In this document: positions 1 to 8,833 of the stretch, one piece after another
How positions within the stretch are numbered: the stretch's first letter is position 1
How the letters are laid out: each line of letters opens with the position of its first letter
Assembly: GCF_007970185.1 (NCBI RefSeq)
Contig: NZ_CP042431.1
Location: 7,299,342-7,363,341 of the forward strand
Reading direction: 5' to 3'
Length of the DNA: 64,000 nt
Source of the DNA: Pseudobacter ginsenosidimutans
GTDB taxonomy: Bacteria > Bacteroidota > Bacteroidia > Chitinophagales > Chitinophagaceae
The notes under the pieces: generated by a model
The model's database searches: none
The model's input: only the letters and a program-made list of their open reading frames with translations
Told to the model about the DNA's origin: nothing
Program-made: the position numbers and the translations under genes

Positions 1-1346
1 GCATGAGCTTCTACCCCAAGGAATCCTACAATCTCTACAGCAGGTATTCCACCAAGGCAGTAGCCCATACCATCAAAACCTATTCTCATTTCTCCATTCC
101 TTATCCCTATCCTGTTGCACAGAGTGTGGAAGCCTCTAACGGTATGGAATACCCGATGATCTGTTTCAACTACGGACGTACGGAAAAAGATGGCTCCTAT
201 TCAGAAGCCACCAAATACGGTATGCTCGGTGTGATCATACATGAAGTAGGTCATAACTTCTTCCCCATGATCATCAACAGCGATGAAAGACAATGGAGCT
301 GGATGGATGAAGGCCTCAACTCCTTTGTGGAATACCTCACCGAAGAGCTCTGGGATAATAAATTCCCTGTTCGCGGCAAAGGACCAGCCTGGGCTATCGT
401 TGATTACATGAAACTTCCCAAGGACCAGCTGGAGCCGATCATGAGCAATTCTGAGAACATTGTTCGCTTTGGTCCGAATGCTTATACCAAACCCGCTACA
501 GGCCTGAATATCCTGCGCGAGACCATCATGGGCCGCGAGCTTTTCGATTATGCATTCAAGGAATATGCACGCCGCTGGGCTTTCAAACATCCCGAGCCTG
601 CCGATCTCTTCCGCACCATGGAAGATGCTTCCGGTGAGGACCTCGACTGGTTCTGGAGAGGCTGGTTCTACACCACCGAGCCCTGTGATCAGAGCCTGGA
701 CAGTGTGAAATATTACAAGACAGACGCCAATGCGCCACTCCAGGGCGATAAAGATTTTGCAGAGAACAGGAAACTGCAACCCCCGATGGGATCCAACAAT
801 CCCGATGTAAGCAAGGAACGCAACAGGAACGATAAGAATATCAGCTTCCCCGTAGAAAAAGATACTGCCCTGCAGGACTTCTATTATCGCTATGCACGCG
901 GCAAAGAGGCTTACGACAGCTCCACTTACAAAGTGAACCTGCCTGCACAGATCGTGGTGGCTGATGAAGCCGCACAGGCACGCGCTGCCGGAAAACATTT
1001 CTATGAAGTGTATGTGAGCAATAAAGGCGGACTGGTGATGCCCGTCATCATCGAATGGACTTTCAAAGATGGCACCAAAGAAGTGGACCGCATCCCTGCA
1101 CAGGTTTGGAGACTGGATGAAGAACGCGTGGTGAAGGCATTCATGAAAGACAAGGAAGTGGCTTCCGTAAAACTGGACCCTTACAAGGAAACAGCCGATA
1201 TCGACGAAAGCAATAACAACTGGAACACGATGCCTGCGCCTTCAAGATTTGCATTGTACAAGATGAAGAACCAGGCTGCTCCAAGAAGTGCAGCGCCCGG
1301 TATCAACCCGATGCAAAAAGCAGAAGAAAAGAAGAAAGGATTCTAA
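1..1346 (+). CDS. M1 family metallopeptidase, 3' part (start outside window)
   Basis: C-terminal portion of a gluzincin aminopeptidase that would remove N-terminal residues from peptides, probably in the periplasm or at the surface. Numbering from the first Met in the window (base 3), a GMEYP segment at 47-51 corresponds to the GAMEN substrate-binding motif. HEVGH at 80-84 followed by Glu103 gives the full HExxH-18-E zinc site. The region after about residue 290 is a beta-rich C-terminal domain typical of Bacteroidota members. The reading frame is open to the left edge, and M1 proteins have several hundred residues before the zinc motif, so Met at base 3 is not the true start. A terminator hairpin follows directly. 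Confidence 0.93.
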   Translation, partial: MSFYPKESYNLYSRYSTKAVAHTIKTYSHFSIPYPYPVAQSVEASNGMEYPMICFNYGRTEKDGSYSEATKYGMLGVIIHEVGHNFFPMIINSDERQWSWMDEGLNSFVEYLTEELWDNKFPVRGKGPAWAIVDYMKLPKDQLEPIMSNSENIVRFGPNAYTKPATGLNILRETIMGRELFDYAFKEYARRWAFKHPEPADLFRTMEDASGEDLDWFWRGWFYTTEPCDQSLDSVKYYKTDANAPLQGDKDFAENRKLQPPMGSNNPDVSKERNRNDKNISFPVEKDTALQDFYYRYARGKEAYDSSTYKVNLPAQIVVADEAAQARAAGKHFYEVYVSNKGGLVMPVIIEWTFKDGTKEVDRIPAQVWRLDEERVVKAFMKDKEVASVKLDPYKETADIDESNNNWNTMPAPSRFALYKMKNQAAPRSAAPGINPMQKAEEKKKGF

Positions 1347-1364
1347 AAGATCCGCTTAATAATA

Positions 1365-1409
1365 AAACCTGTCAGTTTTCCGGCTTGATGCCTTATAACT
1401 GACAGGTTT
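1365..1409 (+). terminator. Intrinsic terminator after M1 peptidase
   Basis: A perfect 13-bp inverted repeat (arms 1365-1377 and 1397-1409, 19-nt loop) is followed by a T-rich tract (TTTATTTT). It begins 19 bases after the peptidase stop codon. Confidence 0.85.
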
Positions 1410-1604
1410 TTTATTTTACGGAAAATCTTTGGCAGGAAAGACGGGCCTACGCGCAGGCGCGTAAACAGAGGCCGGCCAAAGCAACAATAAAGGGGATCCA
1501 AAAGAAGATGAATGAATTTCTCATATAGACTCGTTTTAACGGTTAACAGGGCGTAAAGTTACTTACGCATTATTGGAACATCCATACCACTTACCGGTAT
1601 TTAA
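1410..1604. other. Intergenic, no gene seen
   Basis: This stretch lies between the terminator and the convergent ribbon-helix-helix gene. The only structure noted is a short GC palindrome at 1448-1463 (7-bp arms, 2-nt centre). No RNA gene or ORF of merit was seen. Confidence 0.6.
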
Positions 1605-1790
1605 TTATTTTTTATCATTCGGGCCGGAAGGCTTTTCAGTTTTTTTCCTGCGGCCGCTATCTTTCAAAGCCTTATCGATCAACCACTCGATCTGGCCGTT
1701 CACACTACGAAACTCGTCACCTGCCCATTTCTCCAGGGCCTTGTACACGTCTTCATCAATTCGTAATACAAAACTTTTCTTACTGCTCAC
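1605..1790 (-). CDS. Small Arc-type ribbon-helix-helix protein
   Basis: A protein of 61 residues starting at GTG (1788-1790). The longer ATG-initiated reading frame upstream is a shadow of the preceding gene. The core (SFVLRIDEDVYKALEKW, then FRSVNGQIEWLIDKAL) matches the beta-strand plus two helices of Arc/MetJ-type DNA-binding proteins, with a basic tail. The GTG overlaps the TGA of the PH-like gene (GTGA), so the two are probably translationally coupled and belong to the SPFH operon. It may autoregulate the operon, which is inference. Arc-like proteins are often antitoxins, but no toxin gene is adjacent. Confidence 0.72.
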   Translation of the reverse strand: MSSKKSFVLRIDEDVYKALEKWAGDEFRSVNGQIEWLIDKALKDSGRRKKTEKPSGPNDKK

Positions 1791-2326
1791 AAGTTTGTTT
1801 TTTGTTTCATTTGACCATCGGGAACATAATCGATACCGGCCTTTTCCAATGCGTGCAGGAGTGCGTCCATTCGCTGTGTGCCCAGCCAAACACGGCTTCC
1901 ACCAGCTTCGATCTCCACTCCTTTCTTCCCGCTTACCTGGTGCGTCCATCCGTATCCCAACTGGTATTTGGCGCCCAGCCCTTTCATGAACCTGTCTTTT
2001 ACAGCAACCCGGAGCAGGTTGTTCCATTTGATCTCTTTATATTTTTTTCTGAAAGGCCTCCAGCGGTAATAGATGCCTTCATCTGTGATCACCGTTTGAA
2101 AACTGTAAATATAGAAAAACAGCAGGTTGAGCAAGGGGATGATCGTTGCAAAGATCACGATCTCACGTTCGAACTTCGGATAATTGCGCTCCCTGGCCAT
2201 AAGGATCGAATAATTTCCCGCCACCACCATTACAAAAACACCAATTATGATCAGCCAGAGCCACCATTGCCTGAACTGCTGGTCTTCAGAAAAGAGCTTT
2301 TTGCCCAGGGGTTTTTCTACTCGCAT
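1787..2326 (-). CDS. Membrane protein with bacterial PH-like domain
   Basis: A protein of 179 residues. Two hydrophobic segments (about 22-42 and 58-78) are followed by a beta-rich cytosolic part starting VITDEGIYYRW, the usual opening of bacterial PH domains, and ending in a helix (MDALLHALEKAG). The gene lies 11 bases downstream of the SPFH gene and overlaps the ribbon-helix-helix gene. The three probably form one transcript. The role is unknown; a membrane partner of the SPFH scaffold is plausible from context only. Confidence 0.7.
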   Translation of the reverse strand: MRVEKPLGKKLFSEDQQFRQWWLWLIIIGVFVMVVAGNYSILMARERNYPKFEREIVIFATIIPLLNLLFFYIYSFQTVITDEGIYYRWRPFRKKYKEIKWNNLLRVAVKDRFMKGLGAKYQLGYGWTHQVSGKKGVEIEAGGSRVWLGTQRMDALLHALEKAGIDYVPDGQMKQKTNL

Positions 2327-2337
2327 AACCCGAAATT

Positions 2338-3201
2338 TTATTGATACAAAGTACCTGTGTTAAGGATCGGTTGCGCGCCTTTCTCGCCACATAACACAAC
2401 CATCAGGTTGCTCACCATGGCGGCTTTCTTTTCTTCATCCAGTTTCACGATCTCTTTTTTCGACAATTGTTCCAAAGCCAGCTCCACCATTCCCACAGCG
2501 CCTTCCACGATCTTATAACGGGCAGCAACAATCGCAGTTGCCTGTTGCCTTTGCAGCATCGCCCCGGCGATCTCTGCAGCATAGGCCAGGTGGCTGATAC
2601 GCGCTTCGCGGATGATAATTCCGGCTGGGGCAAGCCGGTCGTTCAGCTCCTTCTCGAGCATATCATTCACTTTCTCGCCGCCATCCCGCAGTGTAATAGT
2701 GGCATTCTCATCTTCAAACTGGTCATATGGATATGTGGTTGCCAGGTGCCTGATAGCCGCTTCACTCTGCACTTTCACATAGTGATCATAATCCTCTACC
2801 TCAAACGCCGCCTTGTATGTATCCTGCACCTGCCATACGATCACAGCAGCAATCTCGATGGGATTGCCGAGTTTATCGTTCACTTTCAGCTTGGAGCTTT
2901 CCAGGTTCTCAGAGCGCAACGAGATCTTCAGCGTGCTGTACAATGGGTTCACCCATAAAAGACCGTTCTCTTTCACACTACCGATATATTTTCCGAAGAA
3001 CACGCAAACGCGGCTGTGATTGGGATTCACCACCATAATGCCTTTGAAAACAAAGATGCTGGCAATGATCAGGATAATGCCCGGGAGTACAAATCCGGAA
3101 TGCCCGGATGAATTGATCAGCATCACAATGCCACCCACAAGTCCTAGCGTGGCAATGATCAGGGCGAGATAACCAGAAACGGGTTTGAAGATCTTTTCCA
3201 T
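2338..3201 (-). CDS. SPFH/Band 7 (stomatin-like) membrane protein
   Basis: A protein of 287 residues with two hydrophobic segments near the N terminus (about 10-30 and 34-56), then an SPFH domain (about 60-230) and a helical C-terminal region. SPFH proteins oligomerise into membrane microdomain scaffolds and often influence proteases or channels. It is first gene of a compact operon with the PH-like and ribbon-helix-helix genes. A perfect 12-bp palindrome lies 27 bases upstream of its start, in the divergent gap with the esterase gene. Confidence 0.88.
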   Translation of the reverse strand: MEKIFKPVSGYLALIIATLGLVGGIVMLINSSGHSGFVLPGIILIIASIFVFKGIMVVNPNHSRVCVFFGKYIGSVKENGLLWVNPLYSTLKISLRSENLESSKLKVNDKLGNPIEIAAVIVWQVQDTYKAAFEVEDYDHYVKVQSEAAIRHLATTYPYDQFEDENATITLRDGGEKVNDMLEKELNDRLAPAGIIIREARISHLAYAAEIAGAMLQRQQATAIVAARYKIVEGAVGMVELALEQLSKKEIVKLDEEKKAAMVSNLMVVLCGEKGAQPILNTGTLYQ

Positions 3202-3227
3202 ATTGGGGAGATTTAGTTTAATATCAT

Positions 3228-3239
3228 TTTGATATCAAA
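3228..3239. promoter_or_regulatory. Palindrome TTTGATATCAAA between divergent genes
   Basis: A perfect 12-bp palindrome in the 97-bp gap between the SPFH operon and the esterase gene. Its position would suit an operator for either gene. The ribbon-helix-helix protein of the SPFH operon is an obvious candidate ligand, but this is inference and chance occurrence in AT-rich DNA is possible. Confidence 0.3.
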
Positions 3240-3298
3240 TATACATCATGTGCCGGAAAGTTCAAAGCCCTATCTTTACCACCGGAAAACTTACTTAT

Positions 3299-4135
3299 AT
3301 GAAAGGCTCACTAACCCTCATTCTCGGCGTATTGATCGCCCTCTGTACCCATGCAGGCACTGTAGACACCATCTCCGTTTACAGCAATGCGATGAAAAAA
3401 GACATCAGGACAGTTATCATTCTCCCATCCAAATACAAGAAGCTCAGCAATCTTCCGGTGGTATATCTTCTCCACGGCTGGAGCGGCAAGTATTCCGGCT
3501 GGATCAAAGAGTCGCCACAACTGGCAAAGACAGTGGATGAGATGCAGATCATGATCGTTTGTCCGGATGCCGGCTTCAACAGCTGGTACTTCGATAGTCC
3601 GGTGGATTCCTCTGTACGCTACGAAACCTTTATCACCGGCGAACTGGTGCCCTATATCGATCAGCATTACAAAAGCAGTAAACACCGTGCTTTCCGCGCC
3701 ATTGCCGGACTGAGTATGGGCGGCCATGGCGCGATGTTTCTCTCCATCCGCCACAAAGATCTCTTTGGCAATGCAGGCAGCATGGCCGGTGGCGTTGATA
3801 TCCGTCCCTTTCCGAAGAACTGGGACCTCTCCAAAAAACTGGGCGACTCCGCCACGCATCCGCAGAACTGGGAAAACTATACCGTGATCAATGTAGTTGA
3901 CCAACTGAAGCCCGGCGAGCTCAACCTGATCATCGATTGTGGCATCGGCGATTTCTTCCTTCCCGTGAACCGCGCATTTCACAGGAAATTACTGGAGATG
4001 AAGATCGAGCATGATTATACAGAAAGACCAGGTGCGCATAACAGTAAGTACTGGGGCAGTGCAGTGGATTTCCAGTTGCTGTTCTTTAAGAAAGCATTTG
4101 ACAAAGCGAAGGCTGCGGTAGTAGCTGCGAAATAA
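3299..4135 (+). CDS. Secreted esterase of the esterase D / S-formylglutathione hydrolase type
   Basis: Start chosen at ATG 3299 because it gives a signal peptide (MKGSLTLILGVLIALCTHA, 278-residue precursor); the in-frame upstream Met adds only a non-signal extension. It is an alpha/beta hydrolase with an HGW oxyanion region (VVYLLHGWSG), nucleophile elbow GLSMGG, and a C-terminal His in GAHNSKYWG. The family hydrolyses esters, and exported Bacteroidota members often act on acetylated or feruloylated glycans. The substrate here is unknown. It is transcribed alone and ends before a bidirectional terminator. Confidence 0.85.
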   Translation: MKGSLTLILGVLIALCTHAGTVDTISVYSNAMKKDIRTVIILPSKYKKLSNLPVVYLLHGWSGKYSGWIKESPQLAKTVDEMQIMIVCPDAGFNSWYFDSPVDSSVRYETFITGELVPYIDQHYKSSKHRAFRAIAGLSMGGHGAMFLSIRHKDLFGNAGSMAGGVDIRPFPKNWDLSKKLGDSATHPQNWENYTVINVVDQLKPGELNLIIDCGIGDFFLPVNRAFHRKLLEMKIEHDYTERPGAHNSKYWGSAVDFQLLFFKKAFDKAKAAVVAAK

Positions 4136-4309
4136 GCCGTCGGCAAGGCTTGAGACGTTCCCCTCCGCGCAATCACATATCGTTTCGCCTCCGGTGGATT
4201 CCATGATGCGGCAACAGGTTAAGTAGCCAGAGGCTACCGGAATATAAATCACCCGCCGGGAGACGAATTTCCATTGAGACCACCTGGCACAACGCCACAC
4301 ACATATATG

Positions 4310-4349
4310 AACGAAACCGGGCTGCCCCTGAGGCCAGCCCGGTTTCGTT
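4310..4349. terminator. Bidirectional intrinsic terminator
   Basis: A perfect 15-bp stem (4310-4324 with 4335-4349, 10-nt loop) between the convergent esterase and YwqK-like genes. The GC-rich core is flanked by A and T runs on both sides, so it can serve both strands. Confidence 0.85.
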
Positions 4350-4367
4350 TATATATTCAGGTTAGTT

Positions 4368-5023
4368 TTACTGTCTTGTACTTCCGTCCCTGACTTTGAT
4401 CTTCTTTTTTCCTGCATTCTTCTTCTCGAAATCCATCACCTCCTGAGGTTTGGCGCCTGTAGGTTTCTTTTCCTGTGCCACTGCATTATTGGAAGGCTCT
4501 CCTTCCAGCTTGCCGAGCACATAATTCTCGGTTCTCATGATGGTGCCGGATTCAGTATTGTAGTACTTCCAGATTCCATGACGAAGGGCTGCTCCTTCAT
4601 TCTTGACAATCACTGTGCGATAGCTATCCAGTTTGTCGAGGTCTTCAATCTCCAGAGTATCATATTCCTTATCAGGGTTCATCGCTTTCCAGCTCTGCTC
4701 AAGTTTCAATTGTCCGAACTTGGTGTAGTAACGGCAGATGCCGTCTTTCATGCCCCATTTGTAATTTTCCACGCCCACAAGATCCCCTCGAGGCTGAAGA
4801 GGCGCCACTCTCCTTCTTTACGGTTGTACTTGTACCAGCCTTCTTCCTCATAACCAGGCTCCCCGCGTACGCTCTCGTAACGATGGATCCAGGGCCCCTG
4901 TTTGCGGTCCTTCTGATCAATACGGTTTAACGTATCGTTGTTCGCATTCAGCTTGTAATCTTTCCACAACTGTGCCTGCGTATCGAACGCGATCAACAGG
5001 CAGAGAATAGCTATCCAGCGCAT
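4368..5023 (-). pseudogene. YwqK/MORN-repeat-like secreted protein, broken by a frameshift
   Basis: Two overlapping minus-strand frames together make one protein of about 218 residues. The first half starts at ATG 5023 with a signal peptide (MRWIAILCLLIAFDTQA) and carries GPWIHRYE and EGWYKYNRKEGEW. The second half continues with GICRYYTKFGQLKLEQSW and HGIWKYYNTESG. Such aromatic G-x-W/Y-x-x-Y repeats are typical of YwqK antitoxin-like or MORN proteins. Adding one G to the run of four at 4784-4787 joins the halves (SLEGDLVGVENYKWG). Function unknown. The defect is probably a sequencing indel, since three other genes here show the same kind. Confidence 0.75.
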
Positions 5024-5147
5024 GGTATCAGGTTTTATCAATAGCAATGTACAATAATAACGCCAGACAGGCCGGTTCATTGCCTTGCGGCTTACTCAGG
5101 GCAGAATACGTATTCCAAATATTTGCAATTGTTATATTGATATTAGC

Positions 5148-5900
5148 GTGGAGCTTATTACCTTGAGGTCCTTAAAATTTCCCGGCTTGAAAGCAGGTAT
5201 TCCATTTTTTCTGTTTTTGATCATAGGATCAGTTGTGCTGGGGCAACAGAAACCACCGGCGTCCAAAGCTGGTCAGCAAAAAGCCGGAGCCCGTGTTGAC
5301 CCGGTGATGGGCATCCCCCCTTCCAAAATGACCATGGCGCAGATGAAGACCGCCATCGAGCAATCCGGTAATGGTCCGCTTTATGTGAAAGATGTGCTGA
5401 AGAAAAAGTTCAAACTGGATACCATCATCGTACGCAGGACCTGGGGATTCCTGGGGCTGGCAGACAGCCTGGCCTTCCACGGAAAGGTGAATAAAGTGTA
5501 CGGTCCATACGATAAAGGAAAGTTCCTCGTTCAGATACTGGCTAAAAACCCGAATATGTTCAATCATATCGGTCAGATCTTTATAGACACCAGTGTGTTT
5601 GCACCAAAGGTTGCCGACTCGCTGGGAAACGTGATCATGGATAAGATCAGGAATGGCAGCACCACATTTGAAGAAATGGCTGTTATCTGGAGCATGGGCG
5701 GAGAAGCCGCCACCCGCGGCGATATCGGCTGGGTAGCCATTGGCGCCATGATCCCCGAAATAGAAAAGGAATTAAGGAAAAAGAAAAAAGGGGACATCTT
5801 CAGTGTATGGACGAAAGCCGGATTACATATCATCCGCAAAACAGATGATCCGGAGGAGAAAGATGGATATGCCTTGATGATGCGCATATTTCTTAATTAA
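5148..5900 (+). CDS. Parvulin-type peptidyl-prolyl isomerase, exported
   Basis: About 250 residues. The frame is open further upstream, but no ATG fits. GTG 5148 or TTG 5163 would give a signal peptide with hydrophobic core IPFFLFLIIGSVVLG, so the exact start is uncertain. The C-terminal third is a rotamase (PpiC) domain: HIGQIFIDTSVFAP, then EEMAVIWSMGGEAATRGDIGW and GLHIIRKTDD. The family catalyses cis-trans isomerisation of prolyl bonds and helps fold exported proteins in the periplasm. The segment before it is not recognised. The next gene, a small lipoprotein, lies 9 bases downstream. Confidence 0.78.
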   Translation: MELITLRSLKFPGLKAGIPFFLFLIIGSVVLGQQKPPASKAGQQKAGARVDPVMGIPPSKMTMAQMKTAIEQSGNGPLYVKDVLKKKFKLDTIIVRRTWGFLGLADSLAFHGKVNKVYGPYDKGKFLVQILAKNPNMFNHIGQIFIDTSVFAPKVADSLGNVIMDKIRNGSTTFEEMAVIWSMGGEAATRGDIGWVAIGAMIPEIEKELRKKKKGDIFSVWTKAGLHIIRKTDDPEEKDGYALMMRIFLN

Positions 5901-5909
5901 ACATCCAAT

Positions 5910-6164
5910 ATGAAAAAGCAAGTTACAATGTTACTGATCGCAGCAAGTTCCATTTTTGCCGTTTCCTGTGGCATGAACCAACGCGCCAAGGAAATGGAGG
6001 AAGCAGCAAAGTCGATGGACAGCGCCGCTAAAAGTCTCGACAGCCTCAGCAAAACTCTCCAGGCATCCGGTGATTCCCTTCAGAAATCCCTGGATTCTTC
6101 CATGAAAGAGTTAAACAAGGAAATGGAAAAAGCTAATAAGGAACTGGAAAAGGCAGGACAATAA
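5910..6164 (+). CDS. Small coiled-coil lipoprotein
   Basis: A protein of 84 residues. A lipoprotein signal with cleavage before Cys20 (FAVSC) is followed by an almost entirely helical, Ala/Ser/Lys/Glu-rich stretch with heptad-like repeats (AAKSMDSAAKSLDSLSKTL). It resembles small Lpp-like or entericidin-like outer-membrane lipoproteins in general form only; no specific family is recognised. It is probably cotranscribed with the isomerase gene and ends before a strong terminator. Confidence 0.75.
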   Translation: MKKQVTMLLIAASSIFAVSCGMNQRAKEMEEAAKSMDSAAKSLDSLSKTLQASGDSLQKSLDSSMKELNKEMEKANKELEKAGQ

Positions 6165-6184
6165 TGAAATGCTTTCTTACAATA

Positions 6185-6213
6185 AAAGCCGGATAGTGAT
6201 GCTATCCGGCTTT
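6185..6213. terminator. Bidirectional intrinsic terminator
   Basis: A perfect 12-bp stem (6185-6196 with 6202-6213, 5-nt loop) between the convergent lipoprotein and aroQ genes, with A and T runs on the two sides. Confidence 0.85.
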
Positions 6214-6237
6214 GCTATTTTAAGGCGATCAGTTTGA

Positions 6238-6660
6238 TTATCCTTTGTCTGTAAGATACAACAACGCCAGTTCATAGCCTTTAAGTCCCAGGCCGATGAT
6301 GCTGCCCGCCGCTTTGGCACTCACATGTGAGATCTTCCTGAATTCTTCACGGGCATGCACATTCGAAATATGCACTTCCACTACAGGAGTGGTGATGGCG
6401 GCAATGGCATCGCCAATGGCTACTGAAGTATGTGTGTAGGCGGCAGGGTTCATGATGATGCCATCATACTCATACCCTACGCGTTGCAGCTCATTCACCA
6501 GTTCACCTTCGATATTGCTCTGAAAATAATGGAAATCGATATGCCTGTATTTCTCTTTCAGGAAAGCGAAATAATCCTCGAAAGACATATTCCCGTAAAT
6601 GCCTTTTTCGCGTTTGCCGAGCAGGTTGAGATTGGGACCGTTGATGATGGCGATCTTCAT
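6238..6660 (-). CDS. aroQ: Type II 3-dehydroquinate dehydratase
   Basis: Catalyses trans-dehydration of 3-dehydroquinate to 3-dehydroshikimate, step three of the shikimate pathway. Start at ATG 6660 gives 140 residues, the usual size; the upstream in-frame Met adds seven residues without family support. N-terminal INGPNLNLLGKREKGIYG carries the catalytic lid Arg and Tyr. NPAAYTHTSVAI holds the substrate loop and EVHISNVHAREEFR the catalytic His region. It stands apart from the main aromatic operon at 44-54 kb, which lacks this step. Confidence 0.95.
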   Translation of the reverse strand: MKIAIINGPNLNLLGKREKGIYGNMSFEDYFAFLKEKYRHIDFHYFQSNIEGELVNELQRVGYEYDGIIMNPAAYTHTSVAIGDAIAAITTPVVEVHISNVHAREEFRKISHVSAKAAGSIIGLGLKGYELALLYLTDKG

Positions 6661-6693
6661 TGAAGTGGTTTTAAGAGACACTAATTTACGCAG

Positions 6694-7518
6694 TTATTGC
6701 GGATCGCAATCATATTCGAAATTCCAGGTCAGAACAGCGCCCGGAACACTATTATTATATCTGACTACTGCTTTCGTCAGGTTTTGAGCCGCATCTTTTT
6801 CAAAAGTATAACTCACAGTAGTTCCACTGGGTTCATTCTTCGCATTCAGGAAAGCCAGGGATTTGGCAAGGTATTTTGCAGGCAAGGGCAAAACATTACT
6901 GCCAGGAAAAAGTGGGTGCATCCCCAGGTGATTGCTCAGATTCAAAACACTCAAACCTGCGATTGTATTTTCAGTATCGGAATATTCCGCCTTGAAGCCA
7001 TCATTGAGATGCTCATTGGCAGGGAATTTTCTATAGAACTCAATGAGATTACCCTTGCTGTCAAAAACAGTTTCATAATGATATTCCTGTGCATTGCCCC
7101 ATCGTTTAACATCAACCCTGTTTATTTCTCCTTTCTCATTGTATTGGTAGGCAAATTCATGACCAACAAAAGTTTTTGCTTTTACTGGCTTGCCCTGGGC
7201 ATTGTATTCAAATTGGAAAAGTGCAAGATCTTCACCATATTCTTCCTGCCAAACTTTTTCTACCAAGTGAGTTCCGGATTTATACGAAATATCCTGCCAG
7301 TTAAATATTAAATCGGGAGGAAATTCAAAACTTACGCTGACAGGCAGACCGTTTTGATCGTATTTGAACATATAAATCGAATCCATATCCGGATCAAGCC
7401 CCTGCGTTACCTTAACTAGCCTGCAATCAGGCTTCGGTTCCTCTTTAACGTTATCCTCTTTCTTGCAGGAACTGAATGCAAAAAGACTGAAGATGGCGCA
7501 AAGGAAAAATAATTTCAT
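6694..7518 (-). CDS. Lipoprotein with YD/RHS-like repeats (DUF4595-like)
   Basis: Start at ATG 7518 gives a 274-residue precursor with a lipoprotein signal (MKLFFLCAIFSLFAFSSC); the longer frame only adds an upstream extension. The mature part has repeated strands such as FKYDQNGLPVSV, FEYNAQGKPVKA and YQYNEKGEINRV, the Y-(D/N)-x-x-G pattern of YD-type repeats found in DUF4595 lipoproteins. It is probably surface-exposed. Function unknown. Confidence 0.72.
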   Translation of the reverse strand: MKLFFLCAIFSLFAFSSCKKEDNVKEEPKPDCRLVKVTQGLDPDMDSIYMFKYDQNGLPVSVSFEFPPDLIFNWQDISYKSGTHLVEKVWQEEYGEDLALFQFEYNAQGKPVKAKTFVGHEFAYQYNEKGEINRVDVKRWGNAQEYHYETVFDSKGNLIEFYRKFPANEHLNDGFKAEYSDTENTIAGLSVLNLSNHLGMHPLFPGSNVLPLPAKYLAKSLAFLNAKNEPSGTTVSYTFEKDAAQNLTKAVVRYNNSVPGAVLTWNFEYDCDPQ

Positions 7519-7559
7519 AAGAAATACTGATAAGTGGTTAATGATAATAGGTAAAAAAA

Positions 7560-7600
7560 CAGCCACCTCAACACAATCAAATTGTGCTACGAGGTGGCTG
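7560..7600 (-). terminator. Intrinsic terminator after carA
   Basis: Arms 7560-7569 and 7591-7600 (10 bp, perfect) enclose a second inverted repeat (7572-7577 with 7581-7586). On the minus strand the hairpin is followed by a run of seven T, so it ends the carA transcript. Confidence 0.85.
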
Positions 7601-7634
7601 GTTCATTAATAAAATTCCTGAAAGCTTTTCCGGC

Positions 7635-8741
7635 TTACTTGTGCTTTTTGATCAGCTCAATGAAGTCGTCGAACAGGTAGCGGCTGTCATGCGGTCCTGG
7701 TGTGCTTTCGGGGTGATATTGTACAGAGAAGGCGGGTCTGTCTTTCAGACGGATACCTTCAATTGAATCGTCGTTCAAATTCACGTGTGTGATCTCTACG
7801 TTAGTGGCTTTAGACACTTCTTTGGGATCCACACCAAAACCGTGGTTCTGGGTAGTTACTTCACATTTACCTGTGATCAGGTTCTTCACCGGGTGGTTGA
7901 GGCCGCGGTGACCGTGATGCATTTTGAAAGTGTTGATCCCACTTGCGAGGGCCAGCAACTGATGGCCGAGACAGATACCGAAAGTAGGCTTGCTTTCATT
8001 CAGCACATCCTTCACGGTTGCGATGGCATAATCCATGGCAGCGGGATCGCCGGGGCCATTGGAGATGAAATAACCGTTAGGGCTAAACGCTTTCAGGTCT
8101 GCCAGTTTGGATTTGGCAGGGAACACTTTCAGGTGTGCGCCCCTGTCTACCATGCACTGGAGGATATGTTGTTTGGTACCATAGTCCAATACAGCGATGC
8201 GTACTTCGGAATTGGGATCGCCCATGGTATAAGCTTCGTTGGTGCTCACTTTGCTGGCGAGCTCGAGGCCGTCCATACTGGGTACTTTGGCGAGTTCTTT
8301 TTTCAGTTCTTCCACATCCAGGATCTCAGAAGAGATGATGCAGTTCATGGCTCCTTTCTGACGTACATGAATTACCAGGTCGCGCGTGTCTACACCTTCG
8401 ATACAAACGATATTGTTCATTTGCAGATAGGTGTCCAGCGAAGCGTTGGCCAGTTTGCGGGAGTATTGCTCTTCGAGGTTGCGTCCGATAAGTCCACGGA
8501 TCTTAACGCTGTCAGACTCCACTTCATCATCCTTTATGCCGTAGTTACCTACGTGCACATTGTTCATGATTATGATCTGTCCATAATAACTGGGATCGGT
8601 AAAAACTTCCTGATATCCGGTCATACCTGTATTGAAACAGATCTCGCCGGTGGTTGTACCGATCTTACCAAATGCTTTACCATAATGAACCGTACCATCT
8701 TCCAGAAGGAGTATGGCCTGTTTTTGAAGAGGTGTTGACAT
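7635..8741 (-). CDS. carA: Carbamoyl-phosphate synthase small subunit
   Basis: Glutaminase subunit that supplies ammonia to CarB for carbamoyl phosphate, used in arginine and pyrimidine synthesis. Start chosen at the Met of MSTPLQKQ (368 residues); the longer GTG frame has no family support. The N-terminal CarA domain opens AILLLEDGTVHYGKAFG. The class I amidotransferase domain has nucleophile Cys at about 257 (FGICLGHQ) and the His/Glu pair in QYHPESTPGP (about 343 and 345). carB is not in the window. The gene follows rplQ but is separated from it by a strong terminator, so it probably has its own promoter. Confidence 0.96.
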   Translation of the reverse strand: MSTPLQKQAILLLEDGTVHYGKAFGKIGTTTGEICFNTGMTGYQEVFTDPSYYGQIIIMNNVHVGNYGIKDDEVESDSVKIRGLIGRNLEEQYSRKLANASLDTYLQMNNIVCIEGVDTRDLVIHVRQKGAMNCIISSEILDVEELKKELAKVPSMDGLELASKVSTNEAYTMGDPNSEVRIAVLDYGTKQHILQCMVDRGAHLKVFPAKSKLADLKAFSPNGYFISNGPGDPAAMDYAIATVKDVLNESKPTFGICLGHQLLALASGINTFKMHHGHRGLNHPVKNLITGKCEVTTQNHGFGVDPKEVSKATNVEITHVNLNDDSIEGIRLKDRPAFSVQYHPESTPGPHDSRYLFDDFIELIKKHK

Positions 8742-8833
8742 GTTTTTCAAAAAAAGTTTTGCAAAGAAACACAATAATTGAATGCGATGGCCAGCAAAAT
8801 TGTACACAGTTTGTTCTCATTGCAGGCCGTAAA

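Noticed and set aside
201-998. 265-codon minus-strand frame opposite the M1 peptidase
   Set aside because: It is antisense to a gene with an intact zinc motif. Composition is Ile/Val/His-rich as expected of a shadow frame, with no family resemblance. Similar long shadows lie opposite rpoA, carA, aroG-like, pheA and tyrA.
1448-1463. GC palindrome after the first terminator
   Set aside because: A 7-bp arm palindrome alone, without conserved context or a second copy, does not support an attachment site or operator.
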